Source of the DNA: Planctomycetota bacterium
GTDB taxonomy: Bacteria > Planctomycetota > UBA1135 > GCA-002686595
NCBI GenBank assembly: GCA_002686945.1
Contig: NYYZ01000017.1
Coordinates: 1 to 49,763 of the forward strand
Length of the DNA: 49,763 nucleotides
Direction: 5' to 3'
In this document: in pieces, positions 9,390 through 18,173 of the stretch
Numbering within the stretch: the stretch's first letter is position 1
Layout: each line of letters starts with the position of its first letter
The notes under the pieces: model-generated
The model's input: only the letters and a program-made list of their open reading frames with translations
Told to the model about the DNA's origin: nothing
Database searches by the model: none
Position numbers and translations under genes: made by a program

Positions 9390-12300
9390 CTACCTGAGGT
9401 AGAGGAACTCCTTCAGGTTGTAGAGTGCATGGGCCACACGGGCCCAGGACTCGTCTTCGCGAACGGGAGGCCCCAACTCTTCTATGCCCCGACGAGCGGC
9501 CGAGATGGCCGCCTCAATTTCAAGGACCGCGGCCCTATCCTCCGGGCTCAATGCCGCGAGTACCTCGCTGCGCCCCACAAAGCCACTGCCCGATGCGGAG
9601 GCTGCCACCTCTTCCGCAGACAGCGCCCTGAGGTGGAGTCGCGCCTCGAAGAGAATGCCCTTCAGTAAGCGGCCCCCCGAAGGTGCGCCATGGCGCAGAC
9701 CGAAGAGAACCTGACTCTCTCCCGGCTTGAATGTCGCTCGGCCCCCCTTCCTGTAAGGGGTCCCGTAGAGGGCGCCATTGCGATAGCACCGAATGAGGCC
9801 GTCCGCATCGTAGGCAATGACGAGGTGGACGAGATCGGGAGCCGTGCTGGACTCCACCTCTGCACCAAAACTCTGGGTGCGCTGGAACACATTTGAGCCG
9901 GCTATCCACTGGCCAGCTGCCTGCTCGCCGTAGACGATCGAATCGAAGACACCTCCCCCAAGATCCTGCACCGTAAGCGCACCGCCACCGCGCTGCTTGA
10001 GATCCGAGAGTTGCAGCCAGACCTCGAGGGTCTTCTCTCCGACTGCGGTCGGAATAGCAGGGGTCGAAACGTGGCCGCCGCCGTCGAGGCGCAGTCCGCC
10101 ACCCTCCAAGCGCGCTGTCCCATGAAGCTGACCGTGGAGGCCACCAACGGTATCCTCCAGTCCCTCGCGGAAGTCCCAGCGCGCAAATGGGGTGGACTCG
10201 CCCGTGGCCGCCCCCACTTCAAGATCCTCCAGCAGACGCCGGTGCACCGGGGCATAGATGGAATCCAACGCAATCAGGTTGCTTGCGAGCCCCGCCTCGA
10301 GCCCCCGACGGCGCTCCCGATCTTCCCGGATGGCGGAACGGCACTCGTCCGCGTACGCGCAGAGGGCCGCGAGTTCCTCGTCTCCTGGCTCCCGTCCGGT
10401 AGCGGCCTCGAACATGAGGGCAAAGCTCTCGCCTTCATGTTTACCCTTGCCACTGGAACGCATACGGGCACCCCAACTCTCGGCAAGATCTCCAACGAGG
10501 GGATCGTTCAACATGGTCAGCGCCTGGGACGGGACGTTGGTCACATGACGCGAACCCACCGTGGCGAACGGCACGGGCGCATCGAAGCTCTGGAGAAAAG
10601 CGTCCATGGCATTGCGGCGGGATTCCACGTAGACGCTGCGCCGAGGAGTACTGGAGTTCGGACCAAAGCCGGGGCCGAACATGCGCTGGTCCAAACGCCC
10701 TGCAGCCGAGAAGAGCGAGTCCCGGATCGCCTCGGCATCCAGCCGTCGGACATTCGCATGGGAAAGCCACTTGTTCTCCGGGTCAAGGGCCAGGGCTGTC
10801 GGAGACGCTACTGAACTCATCCGCCAGGTCTTGGAAAGGAGCAAGAAGCGAATCATCTCCTTGATGGACCAACCCTTCTCAACCATGCGCCCCGCGAGGT
10901 AATCCAACAGCTCAGGATGGGAGGGCTTCGTACCCAAGCGCCCAAAGTTGTCCGGGGTCGTCACGAGCCCCTGACCAAAGAGATGCTGCCAGATCCGATT
11001 GGTGATCACCCGCGCTGTGAGTGGATTGTCCGCACGCAGAAGGTCCTCTGCCAACTCCAGGCGTCCTCCCGCACCGGGCGCATAGGGCTCGGGGTCAATC
11101 GCCTCGAGGAATCGACGTGGAATGATCGCCCCGGGGTTTCGGTGATCCCCCCGCACGTAGAGCGCCTGGTCTGAAGCGTCGGCCTCGACGATGCCCGGGA
11201 CCCGTGTCGGCAGGGGCACTGCGGCATCCAGCTCGCGATACGCCTCAATCAGCTTGGCAACCTGCGGCAGCTGGGCCAGGTCATTGGCGAGCAGGCCCCC
11301 GCGCAGACAAGCATCAAGCAAGAGAGCTTGCGAGTCGGTCGCCGCAGATCGCTTCCAGCTCTCGATAGCCCCGTCTATGCGTTTCGCGATCCGCCCCGCT
11401 AGCTCGACTCTGGACTGAGGTGCTTCTTCAAAGACAGGCCCCGATACCATGGGATCGGCAGGCCTGCCCGCTCCTTTCTTGCGCAGCCGGACTTCCCGCA
11501 CGCCGAACCACGAGCGGTCGCTACCGCCCACCTCGATGGGAGCGTCCTTGCCCGTGTAGAGTTCCAGATGGACGCGGTCGCCATCCCAGTAGGACAGGTC
11601 GAGACGCAACCACGACCAGGTGTCGTTCTTGATTTCGGTGATGGGAAAGACCGTGCCTGAGCGCGGATAGTTATGCACCGCATAGCGCAGCTTGGCCCCT
11701 CCTCCGCCCAGAACCCGAAACCAGAGCTCGTATTCTCCCTCAAGCGAGAATTGCGCGGACTGCAGGACCCCGCGGTGCCGACTGGACAGGAGATGGGTAT
11801 AGACCCCTGCAGGGTAGATCCCGCTCAGCACCTGCTCGCCGGCCGGAGCAAGCGCGAACTCACCCGCGGAAGAGACTTCCCCAGTGAGGCCGTTCCCCGA
11901 GGGATACCACTCGCCCATTTCCGTGGCGCTGGCGAGGTTCCATCGCCTCTCGTACTCCAAGGGTGTCTCGGCATCCTGCGCGCCTGCGCTCGCCGCCTCC
12001 CAAGCCGCTTCGAAGCCGAGTCCCGCGTCCATGCGTTGGTCCACGTCCCAGAGCAGGTGCAGAGGATGATCCAGGCTCTTGGCCTGCTCCGGCAGCTCCT
12101 CGGACGACAGCTGCCACGTACTCCAAGCCTCAGCCAGGGCCGTCCGGATTTCGGCCTTGAGTTGCACCAGTTCCCGCTTGTTGCGCTGCTGCATCTCCGC
12201 CGTATTGACATCCAGCATGGCCGGACGGCTCGAACCCAGGATGCCAAAGAGCGCGTAGTAGTCCGCCTGGCTGATCGCATCGAACTTGTGGTCGTGGCAA

Positions 12301-13409
12301 CGCGCGCAGGAGACGGTCTGGGCCAGAAAGGTCTTGCTGAAGACGTTGATCTGGTCGTCGGTGAAGCGCACCTTTTCATCGAGAGCATCAGTGGGCGCAA
12401 ACCCATGGAAGACGAGGCGCCAGTGCGCCGTTCCGATCGCGGACTCGTTGATCCCCAGGTCGGCATTCACGCGCGGTTCGCTGAGAAGGTCGCCGGCGAT
12501 CTGCTCGCGCACGAACTGGTCGTAGGGCAGGTCCTGGTTGAAAGCCCGGATCAGGTAGTCGCGATACTGATAGGCGTGAGGGATGCGAGGATCCCCCTCT
12601 GATCCGTGGGAGTCTGCGTAACGGACGAGATCCATCCAGTGCCGCGCCCACCGCTCGCCGTAGCGTGGTGAGGCGAGCAACTGATCGATAAGGCGTTCCA
12701 GCGCCTCGGGATCCTCATCCGCAAGAAAGTGGCGAATCTCATCCGGCGTTGGGGGCAAACCGAGGAGGGTGTAGTACAGGCGCCGGACGAGCGTCCTGCG
12801 GTCCGCCTCAGGGCCGGGCAGCCTCGCACCGGGCAGCAGTCCATGCTCCTCAAGGCCTCGCTGAACGAGCCGATCAACGGGGTGCCCAGACCACCACTTG
12901 TATGTGACCGGCAAGGTGGGAACCACGATGGGGCGCAGGCTCCACCACTGCTTGCGCCGCTCAAATTTTGCGGCCCACGAGGTCAGCGCATCAAGCTGCT
13001 GGTTGGAGGGCGGTTCATCCCGAGGGTCATGGGCGCCATTGCGGATCCACTCCTCGAAATCTGCGACCACGGAGGCATCCAGTTTCCCTCCGTCCTTGGG
13101 CATCTCCACCCCATCGATCTCATGGCGCATGACCCTCAGGATGAGGCTTTGATCCGGGTCACCGGGTACCACGGCAAACCCCGAGTCGGACTCCATGCGC
13201 GTCCGCTCCCGAACGTCCAGAGCCAGGCCACCGCGGGCGATGTCCACGCTATTGTGACAGCCGTAGCAATGCTCGACCAGGACGGGACGGATGCGAGCCT
13301 CAAAGTGTTCTTCATGCTGCGCTGCTGAAGTCTGCACCTGCGCCCCAAGAACACCGCTCCCGACAGCTACCAGTAGCGGGAGTGTGAGCAGGCAGCGGAG
13401 AGGGCTCAT
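9390..13409 (-). CDS. PSCyt1/DUF1549/DUF1553 protein with LamG-type domain
   Basis: I place the start at the ATG ending at 13409, giving 1339 residues with a signal peptide ending near LGAQ; an in-frame ATG at 13544 lies in implausible sequence. Domains in order: PSCyt1 heme-like motif CYGCH at 48-52; DUF1549 with [22 protein letters not shown] and YGERWARHW; a second heme-like motif CARCH after [10 protein letters not shown]; a central beta-rich region resembling a carbohydrate-binding module; DUF1553 with [32 protein letters not shown] and SQALTMLND; and a concanavalin/LamG-like domain ([13 protein letters not shown]) before the DUF1553 tail. The cytochrome-like motifs suggest extracytoplasmic heme binding, not proven here. 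It is co-transcribed with the DUF1501 gene. Confidence 0.9.
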   Translation of the reverse strand: MSPLRCLLTLPLLVAVGSGVLGAQVQTSAAQHEEHFEARIRPVLVEHCYGCHNSVDIARGGLALDVRERTRMESDSGFAVVPGDPDQSLILRVMRHEIDGVEMPKDGGKLDASVVADFEEWIRNGAHDPRDEPPSNQQLDALTSWAAKFERRKQWWSLRPIVVPTLPVTYKWWSGHPVDRLVQRGLEEHGLLPGARLPGPEADRRTLVRRLYYTLLGLPPTPDEIRHFLADEDPEALERLIDQLLASPRYGERWARHWMDLVRYADSHGSEGDPRIPHAYQYRDYLIRAFNQDLPYDQFVREQIAGDLLSEPRVNADLGINESAIGTAHWRLVFHGFAPTDALDEKVRFTDDQINVFSKTFLAQTVSCARCHDHKFDAISQADYYALFGILGSSRPAMLDVNTAEMQQRNKRELVQLKAEIRTALAEAWSTWQLSSEELPEQAKSLDHPLHLLWDVDQRMDAGLGFEAAWEAASAGAQDAETPLEYERRWNLASATEMGEWYPSGNGLTGEVSSAGEFALAPAGEQVLSGIYPAGVYTHLLSSRHRGVLQSAQFSLEGEYELWFRVLGGGGAKLRYAVHNYPRSGTVFPITEIKNDTWSWLRLDLSYWDGDRVHLELYTGKDAPIEVGGSDRSWFGVREVRLRKKGAGRPADPMVSGPVFEEAPQSRVELAGRIAKRIDGAIESWKRSAATDSQALLLDACLRGGLLANDLAQLPQVAKLIEAYRELDAAVPLPTRVPGIVEADASDQALYVRGDHRNPGAIIPRRFLEAIDPEPYAPGAGGRLELAEDLLRADNPLTARVITNRIWQHLFGQGLVTTPDNFGRLGTKPSHPELLDYLAGRMVEKGWSIKEMIRFLLLSKTWRMSSVASPTALALDPENKWLSHANVRRLDAEAIRDSLFSAAGRLDQRMFGPGFGPNSSTPRRSVYVESRRNAMDAFLQSFDAPVPFATVGSRHVTNVPSQALTMLNDPLVGDLAESWGARMRSSGKGKHEGESFALMFEAATGREPGDEELAALCAYADECRSAIREDRERRRGLEAGLASNLIALDSIYAPVHRRLLEDLEVGAATGESTPFARWDFREGLEDTVGGLHGQLHGTARLEGGGLRLDGGGHVSTPAIPTAVGEKTLEVWLQLSDLKQRGGGALTVQDLGGGVFDSIVYGEQAAGQWIAGSNVFQRTQSFGAEVESSTAPDLVHLVIAYDADGLIRCYRNGALYGTPYRKGGRATFKPGESQVLFGLRHGAPSGGRLLKGILFEARLHLRALSAEEVAASASGSGFVGRSEVLAALSPEDRAAVLEIEAAISAARRGIEELGPPVREDESWARVAHALYNLKEFLYLR

Positions 13410-13695
13410 GGTCTGTGAGGCAGGCTCTCGCCCGTCCGGAGATTGTAGCCGCGCCCCGCGCTTCCCCGTAGGCAACGCTGGTCCAGCCCCCCCAGAACAA
13501 GGTCTCGGCAAGGGAAATGGGCCTCTTTGGACTGTTGAGCCCAAAACCCAGGCCCAGAGACTGGCGCACGCCCCGCTGGGGGGCTATGCTCCTCGGCTCG
13601 AACGGCCCAATCAGAGACGCCCCAAGGCTCCTCCCGGTCCCAAGAATTCAGTTTCCCGCCTCTCAGGCGGCACCCCCTCAACAGAGAACTTCACC
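13410..13695. promoter_or_regulatory. Divergent upstream region of the PSCyt1 gene and bL28
   Basis: No gene is supported here. On the plus strand TATGCT at 13585-13590 could be a -10 element for bL28, giving a leader of about 100 nt, but no good -35 is visible. In that leader CCGCCT (13656-13661) and AGGCGG (13665-13670) form a perfect 6-bp hairpin with a 3-nt loop, 25 nt before the bL28 ATG. Ribosomal protein leaders often carry autoregulatory structures, but this one matches no class I know. Confidence 0.3.
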
Positions 13696-13983
13696 ATGTC
13701 CCGCGTCTGTCAGGTCACGAAACGAGGAACCCGCGTCGGTGGAACCATCGCTCGACGGGGCCTGCCCAAGTACAAGGGCGGCATCGGTCTACGCACCACC
13801 GGCAAGAACAAGCGCAAGTTCAAGGTCAACGTCCAGAGAAAACGCATCTGGGTACCCGAAATCGGCCAGCATGTGAACCTGCGTCTCTCCACCCGGGCAC
13901 TCAAGACGATCACCAAGAACGGGGCCTATCCGACCCTGCTCAAGGCTGGGTTGATTCGGCCCGCCGGTCCCAAGCAGGGCTGA
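13696..13983 (+). CDS. rpmB: 50S ribosomal protein L28 (bL28)
   Basis: This is a 95-residue basic protein. MSRVCQVTKRG at the N-terminus and KRIWVPEIGQHVNLRLSTRALKTITKNG match the two conserved halves of bL28 (family start MSRVCQVTGKRP; later RFWV and LRVS). A lysine-rich insertion lies between them, making it longer than the usual 78 residues of E. coli L28. The start is fixed by the conserved N-terminus; the frame is open further upstream, but that part is not L28-like. No paired bL33 gene follows. Confidence 0.93.
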   Translation: MSRVCQVTKRGTRVGGTIARRGLPKYKGGIGLRTTGKNKRKFKVNVQRKRIWVPEIGQHVNLRLSTRALKTITKNGAYPTLLKAGLIRPAGPKQG

Positions 13984-14018
13984 CCCTGGAGCCTACAGGG
14001 CACACCCCCTGGACAAAC

Positions 14019-14061
14019 ACACGAGTCCGGAGCAGCGGTCACCAACGAAGAGGACTCGTGT
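14019..14061. promoter_or_regulatory. 10-bp perfect inverted repeat between rpmB and maf
   Basis: ACACGAGTCC at 14019-14028 is exactly complementary to GGACTCGTGT at 14052-14061 across a 23-nt loop. It lies 35 nt after the rpmB stop and 115 nt before the Maf start. No T-run follows, so an intrinsic terminator is unlikely. It may be an RNA stem or an operator with widely spaced half sites. Confidence 0.45.
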
Positions 14062-14175
14062 ATGCTCCTGAAAAGGTGTCCTTGAAAACCTACTGAGAAT
14101 CAAGGGTTCCGCTGGGTGACAAGAAGACAGGCAACCACGCCCGGGGAAATAGAAAGCAACAGGGGAACAACAGTC

Positions 14176-14793
14176 ATGGCCTCGAGCACAAGCAACGATC
14201 AAGCACCTCTGATCCTGGCCAGTACTTCTCCCGCTCGACATGCCCTGCTCGAGCGTTTGGGTCTGCCCTTCTCCCTGCAACCCGCGGGCATTGACGAAGC
14301 GCCCATGCAAGCGGCGGCCGAGGACCCCCTTCGTCTGGCCCAGGAACTTGCCCTGGCCAAGGCCCGGGCTGCGGCTCGGCAACATCCGGAAGCCTGGGTA
14401 ATCGGCGGTGATCAGGTGTTGGCACTGGGAGACGAATTACTGGGCAAGCCCGGCAGCAAGCCCGCCGCCCTTCAGCAGCTATTGCGTCTGGCCGGACGCA
14501 AGCACGAGCTGATCAGCGCTACGGCCCTTGTGGGGCCAGGCAAGGACCAAGACCAATCTGAAGAGGTCTGGGTCGAAGTCGCTCACATGACCATGGCACC
14601 CTGGGATCAGGCAACCCTGGAACGATATGTGGAAGCAGACGATCCTAGCCAGTGCGCCGGTTCCTACAAACTCGAAGAGCGGGGCATTGCACTCTTCGAG
14701 CGCATCGAATGCGCCGACTGGAACGCAATCGTGGGCCTGCCCCTCCTGGGCCTGGCCCAGCGCCTACGCGCACGAGGCTACCTTGTGCCCTGA
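14176..14793 (+). CDS. maf: Maf-family nucleotide pyrophosphatase, YceF-like
   Basis: This 205-residue protein hydrolyses non-canonical nucleoside triphosphates to monophosphates. LILASTSPARHALLERLGLPF is the Maf signature near the N-terminus. GGDQVLALGDELLGKP holds the active-site acid region; the DQV variant and CAGSYKLEERGIALFERIECADWNAIVGLPL are like E. coli YceF (7-methyl-GTP preferring) rather than the dTTP/UTP enzyme YhdE. I chose the ATG at 14176 because AGGGGAA sits about 10 nt upstream, one of the few clear ribosome binding sites here. A longer in-frame start at 14116 adds unconserved residues. Confidence 0.9.
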   Translation: MASSTSNDQAPLILASTSPARHALLERLGLPFSLQPAGIDEAPMQAAAEDPLRLAQELALAKARAAARQHPEAWVIGGDQVLALGDELLGKPGSKPAALQQLLRLAGRKHELISATALVGPGKDQDQSEEVWVEVAHMTMAPWDQATLERYVEADDPSQCAGSYKLEERGIALFERIECADWNAIVGLPLLGLAQRLRARGYLVP

Positions 14794-14806
14794 AGCCTAC
14801 TGAGTG

Positions 14807-14823
14807 CGGCCATTCACTGGCCG
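14807..14823. terminator. Possible hairpin terminator between convergent maf and folE
   Basis: CGGCCA at 14807-14812 and TGGCCG at 14818-14823 form a perfect GC-rich stem with a 5-nt loop, 14 nt after the maf stop and in the short convergent gap with folE. It has no T-tract on either strand, so the call rests on position and stem only. Confidence 0.25.
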
Positions 14824-14861
14824 AATCCCAGCGATCCGAGAACCCCCGAGCGGAGCAACCC

Positions 14862-15464
14862 TCAACGCCCGATCAAGGAAAAGAACTCTTTGCGCGTGGC
14901 GTCCCTCGTGCGGAAGGCCCCCAGCATGCGACTGGTGACCGTATCCGCCCCAGGCTTGTGCACGCCACGCATGGTCATGCACTGGTGTTGGGCTTCGATA
15001 ACCACCGCAACACCCTTGGGCTTCAGTTCCCGATTGATGGTGTCGGCGATCTGCACCGTAAGTTTTTCCTGGATCTGCAGGCGACGGGCGTAGATCTCCA
15101 CCACCCGAGCGAGTTTGGAGAGCCCTACCACCCGCGTATCGGGCAGATAAGCCACATGGGCCTTGCCCAGAAAAGGAACCATGTGATGCTCGCAGTGACT
15201 CATCAGGGGGATGTCACGCACCACTACCATCTCGTCGTAACCCTCAACCTCGGAGAAAGTGGTCTTGAGCACATCGGCCGGGTCCTGGTCGTAACCCCCA
15301 AAGAACTCCCCATAGGACCTGACCACGCGAGCCGGGGTGCCTTCGAGCCCCTCCCGCTCGGGATCATCACCAGCCCACAGGATCAAGGTACGCACGGCCT
15401 CTTCGGCGGCTGCGCGAGTGGGCTTCTCGATCTCTTCCCCGCTTGCCCTTTTGGAAGGCTTCAA
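14862..15464 (-). CDS. folE: GTP cyclohydrolase I
   Basis: This 200-residue enzyme converts GTP to 7,8-dihydroneopterin triphosphate, the first step of tetrahydrofolate (or queuosine) synthesis. [18 protein letters not shown] opens the conserved core. The zinc ligands are the Cys and His of SHCEHH and the Cys of [31 protein letters not shown] and [10 protein letters not shown] complete the signature. There is no in-frame ATG: the only usual start is a TTG at 15464, while the frame stays open upstream to a stop at 15504-15506. An ATG at 15502 is out of frame. The start is therefore uncertain, but the core is intact. The window also holds pabB, another folate gene. Confidence 0.93.
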   Translation of the reverse strand: MKPSKRASGEEIEKPTRAAAEEAVRTLILWAGDDPEREGLEGTPARVVRSYGEFFGGYDQDPADVLKTTFSEVEGYDEMVVVRDIPLMSHCEHHMVPFLGKAHVAYLPDTRVVGLSKLARVVEIYARRLQIQEKLTVQIADTINRELKPKGVAVVIEAQHQCMTMRGVHKPGADTVTSRMLGAFRTRDATRKEFFSLIGR

Positions 15465-15630
15465 CGGCTTCTCAGGGGCAGGAGCCTGACTGGTAGGATC
15501 ATCTTAGACGGTACGGCTGACATTCATAGGATTCTCACTGGAAGGACGACAGGATAGCTCCTCGCGCCCCCATGGAGTGGCCAGAGCTGAAAGCCTGATG
15601 ATCGGGTTCCCACCTTGATCCGCTGCGCCC

Positions 15631-15658
15631 TTGCTCCTGCGCTCCGTGACCTTATCCT
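15631..15658 (+). promoter_or_regulatory. Candidate cysS promoter
   Basis: TTGCTC at 15631-15636 and TATCCT at 15653-15658 are separated by 16 nt, a fair sigma-70-type match. The -10 lies just 7 nt before the cysS ATG at 15666, so transcription would start at or next to the start codon. Confidence 0.4.
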
Positions 15659-15665
15659 CGTACCC

Positions 15666-17291
15666 ATGGCGATCTGCATTTTCGACACACTGACCCGGGA
15701 AATGTCCCCCCTGGAGCCCCTGACCCCCGGCCAGGTCAAGCTCTATGTGTGTGGCCCCACGGTCTACGACGACTGCCACATTGGACACCTGATGGGCCCC
15801 GTCCTCTTCGATGCAGTTGCTCGCTGGATCAGGGCCCGGGGATACCAGGTGGAGTTCGTCAACAACATCACGGACATCGATGACAAGATCATCAACCGCT
15901 CCATCGAAAGCGGTGAACCCTGGGACTCGATCGCGCAGCGCTACACGGACCAATACTTGAAGTTCCTGCAAGAGCTCAACATCGAGACTATCACGTCCCA
16001 TCCACGCTGCTCGGAGTACGTGCCCCAGATGGTCGCTTTCATCGAAGACCTTATTCGGGAAGACAAGGCCTACCTGGCGAATGATGGGGTCTACTTCGAC
16101 ATTCAGAAGCACGAAGGCTACGGCAAGCTTACTCGTCGTAAACTGGAGGACATGCAGGCCGGTGCCCGGGTGCAAACCCAGTCCAGTCTGCGACACCCCG
16201 CGGACTTTGCCCTCTGGAAGAACGCCAAGCCCGAGGAACCCTCCTGGGAGAGTCCCTTCGGTCCGGGACGGCCGGGCTGGCACATTGAGTGCTCGGTCAT
16301 GTCCAGCGAACTGTTGGGGCAGGCCTTCGACCTGCACGGAGGTGGAGACGACTTGAAGTTTCCCCACCATGAAAATGAGATCGCCCAGAGCGAAGCGCAC
16401 GGCGATGCTTTCGCCAACACCTGGATGCACACAGGACTGGTGCAGTACGGCGGACAGAAGGTGGGCAAGAGTGACCCGCGCATGCAGGATCCCGCCTTTC
16501 GCCAACAGTTCCAGGCACGCTGGCTGTTGGACACGTACGGAGCCCCTGCCATTCGCTTCTTCCTCTTGCGCTCCGCATACCGCAGACCGGTAGAAATCGA
16601 ACCCAGCACCCTGGAGGCCGCCCGCACGGGACTGATGCGCATGGTCAAGTCCTTGGGAGAACTTGCGGAGGACAAGGAACAAGTGACTCTGGACCAAATC
16701 CAGGAGCGCGCACTAAGCGACGCCAACGCTGCACACCGGGAGAACTTCGTCGCCGCCATGGACAACGACTTCAGCAGTGGCGAAGCAATGGCTGTGCTGT
16801 TCAGTCTGGCGCAGGAAGCCCGCACCCAGTCGGCAAGTGAGAAAGAGAACAGTTTGACTTTGGTACGGGACCTGGGCCGACTGCTGGGACTCTTCCAACC
16901 AGGAGATCTGGAGCTGCTCCTTGCTGCGGGCAAGGGCTCCCAGACCGAGTTGCTGGAACAGGTAGCGGCTGCCTTGCTGGAAGTGCGCGCCCTGGCCCGG
17001 GAACAGAAGTCCTTCGACACAGCAGATGCCCTGAGGGACGCCCTATTGCAGGCGGGCATCAGCGTGGAGGACGAGGCAGGGCAGAAGAACAGCAGCGCCA
17101 ACTGCCACGCCGCCCAATCGGATGCCCTGGATCAAATCCTAGAGGCAGCTCTCGCAGCACGGCTTGCCGCTCGAGCTGCCAAGGACTTCACCACCGCCGA
17201 TGGCCTGCGGGATGCCCTCGCCGGGATCGGAATCAACATCATGGACAGCGCTGACGGGTCGAGTTGGATGCACTCCCCCGGTGGTGCCTGA
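15666..17291 (+). CDS. cysS: Cysteinyl-tRNA synthetase
   Basis: This 541-residue class I synthetase charges tRNA-Cys. The first zinc-binding Cys is in YVCGPTVYD, and the HIGH motif is in CHIGHLMG. The remaining zinc site appears in HIECSVMS and HHENEIAQSE. The KMSKS loop is altered to QKVGKSDPRM, keeping the GKS core but losing Met and the first Ser. HGGGDDLKFPHHENE is intact. The C-terminus carries two copies of a short unit: AREQKSFDTADALRDALLQAGI and AARAAKDFTTADGLRDALAGIGI. One such unit is usual near the end of CysS, so this protein is about 60-80 residues longer than many. The start at 15666 fits the family N-terminus and the promoter. Confidence 0.93.
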   Translation: MAICIFDTLTREMSPLEPLTPGQVKLYVCGPTVYDDCHIGHLMGPVLFDAVARWIRARGYQVEFVNNITDIDDKIINRSIESGEPWDSIAQRYTDQYLKFLQELNIETITSHPRCSEYVPQMVAFIEDLIREDKAYLANDGVYFDIQKHEGYGKLTRRKLEDMQAGARVQTQSSLRHPADFALWKNAKPEEPSWESPFGPGRPGWHIECSVMSSELLGQAFDLHGGGDDLKFPHHENEIAQSEAHGDAFANTWMHTGLVQYGGQKVGKSDPRMQDPAFRQQFQARWLLDTYGAPAIRFFLLRSAYRRPVEIEPSTLEAARTGLMRMVKSLGELAEDKEQVTLDQIQERALSDANAAHRENFVAAMDNDFSSGEAMAVLFSLAQEARTQSASEKENSLTLVRDLGRLLGLFQPGDLELLLAAGKGSQTELLEQVAAALLEVRALAREQKSFDTADALRDALLQAGISVEDEAGQKNSSANCHAAQSDALDQILEAALAARLAARAAKDFTTADGLRDALAGIGINIMDSADGSSWMHSPGGA

Positions 17292-17318
17292 GGCACGACG
17301 ACAAATTTGGCCCGGGGC

Positions 17319-17681
17319 TCAGCCCTGATCCAAGCCCGCACGGGCTCTGCGCATCAGGATCCGCAGTTCGTGCAAGGCCGCAAGAACAGTCTTGTCCCGG
17401 GTCCCTTCGGGTCCCGCCTCGACCAGAGCCTGTTCACAGATCGCCGCGACCCGAGTCAGTTCGGGATAGCCATAGCCCCCTCCCGTACCCTTCAGCTGAT
17501 GCACCACGGTGCGCAGATCGATAGGGTTGGCCTGCTCCAAGGCCAGATCAATTTTCTCTGCCTGCTCGATGAAGCTCCCCACATAGGACGCAAGCAGGGG
17601 CTTGAATGACTCCATACCCAGGCGCTCACTGAGCAGGGGCGAGAGATCCTGATCGGGCGAGTCTTCCGGGGATGGATTCAT
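17319..17681 (-). CDS. HPt (histidine phosphotransfer) domain protein
   Basis: This 120-residue helical protein has the HPt signature VVHQLKGTGGGYGYPELT, in which the His accepts a phosphoryl group from a response-regulator receiver domain. It ends with RRARAGLDQG. The frame opens at a GTG (17690), but an ATG at 17681 is a better start. It is convergent with cysS (27 nt apart) and divergent from the sigma-54 response regulator 492 nt away. No histidine kinase is adjacent, so it may serve as a free relay module in a phosphorelay whose other parts lie elsewhere. Pairing with the neighbouring regulator is inferred from position only. Confidence 0.8.
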   Translation of the reverse strand: MNPSPEDSPDQDLSPLLSERLGMESFKPLLASYVGSFIEQAEKIDLALEQANPIDLRTVVHQLKGTGGGYGYPELTRVAAICEQALVEAGPEGTRDKTVLAALHELRILMRRARAGLDQG

Positions 17682-18173
17682 GGGCAGCACAAAGATGGCC
17701 AGGGCTGGGCAGCCCCGAATCTACCCTTTTGAACGGTGGGCCAACACTCCCATTCACATGCAACCACCAGACCCCGTTGACCCTGGAGCGCGCTCTCGTG
17801 AAGAATCGCTGCTGCCCGGCGTGAACGCGAGACCCAGAAAGTACAGCACCCTCGTACGCCGAAGCGACCGAGGGTACCGAGAGAGAGAGGAGATGAGCAT
17901 CTGCGGGAGATGCAGCGTTGGGCCTCTATGGGAGAGAGCTCGCACGCCGCTCACAGAATTTTCCTCAAGCCATGAATCACGGCTCAGCAGCAGGATAGCA
18001 ATCCCCGTGCCAATTGAGGTTTCAATCCCGTGCCCCTCGGCCAGTCCTCAATGGAAGGGAATTCCCCAGGGTGGGAATGAAGAACCAGGAAGGAATGGCC
18101 CAAAATGGGCACTGTGGCCCATAATGAGCCATACCCCCCCCCGGAACATTCCCAGCAGACCCTCCCCACGACC
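17682..18173. other. 492 bp divergent intergenic region, no gene supported
   Basis: One plus-strand frame is open across most of this stretch, but its translation is rich in Arg, Pro and Ser with no family match, so I leave it out. I see no tRNA-like or sigma-54 -24/-12 element. The right end carries the tandem near-palindromes described separately. Confidence 0.5.
18096..18131. promoter_or_regulatory. Tandem near-palindromes (operator-like) before the sigma-54 regulator
   Basis: TGGCCCAAAATGGGCA at 18096-18111 and TGGCCCATAATGAGCCA at 18115-18131 are two copies of one near-palindrome, with a TGGCCCA half site, a 3-nt A/T centre and a TGRGC-type half site. Their centres are about 19 bp apart, close to two helical turns, and they end 42 nt before the regulator start. 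Two helically phased copies are typical of dimer-binding operators. Autoregulation is inference. Confidence 0.5.

Noticed and set aside
9390-13544. Many plus-strand frames opposite the PSCyt1 gene, up to about 300 codons
   Set aside because: They are shadows of a high-GC gene; the minus strand carries clear domains throughout.
13291-13695. Upstream extension of the bL28 frame by 135 codons
   Set aside because: bL28 begins at MSRVCQV; the extension overlaps the divergent gene and has no L28-like features.
17691-18173. Sigma-54 -24/-12 promoter in the divergent region
   Set aside because: No TGGCAC-N5-TTGC-like match with GG and GC 10 nt apart in a good context was found.
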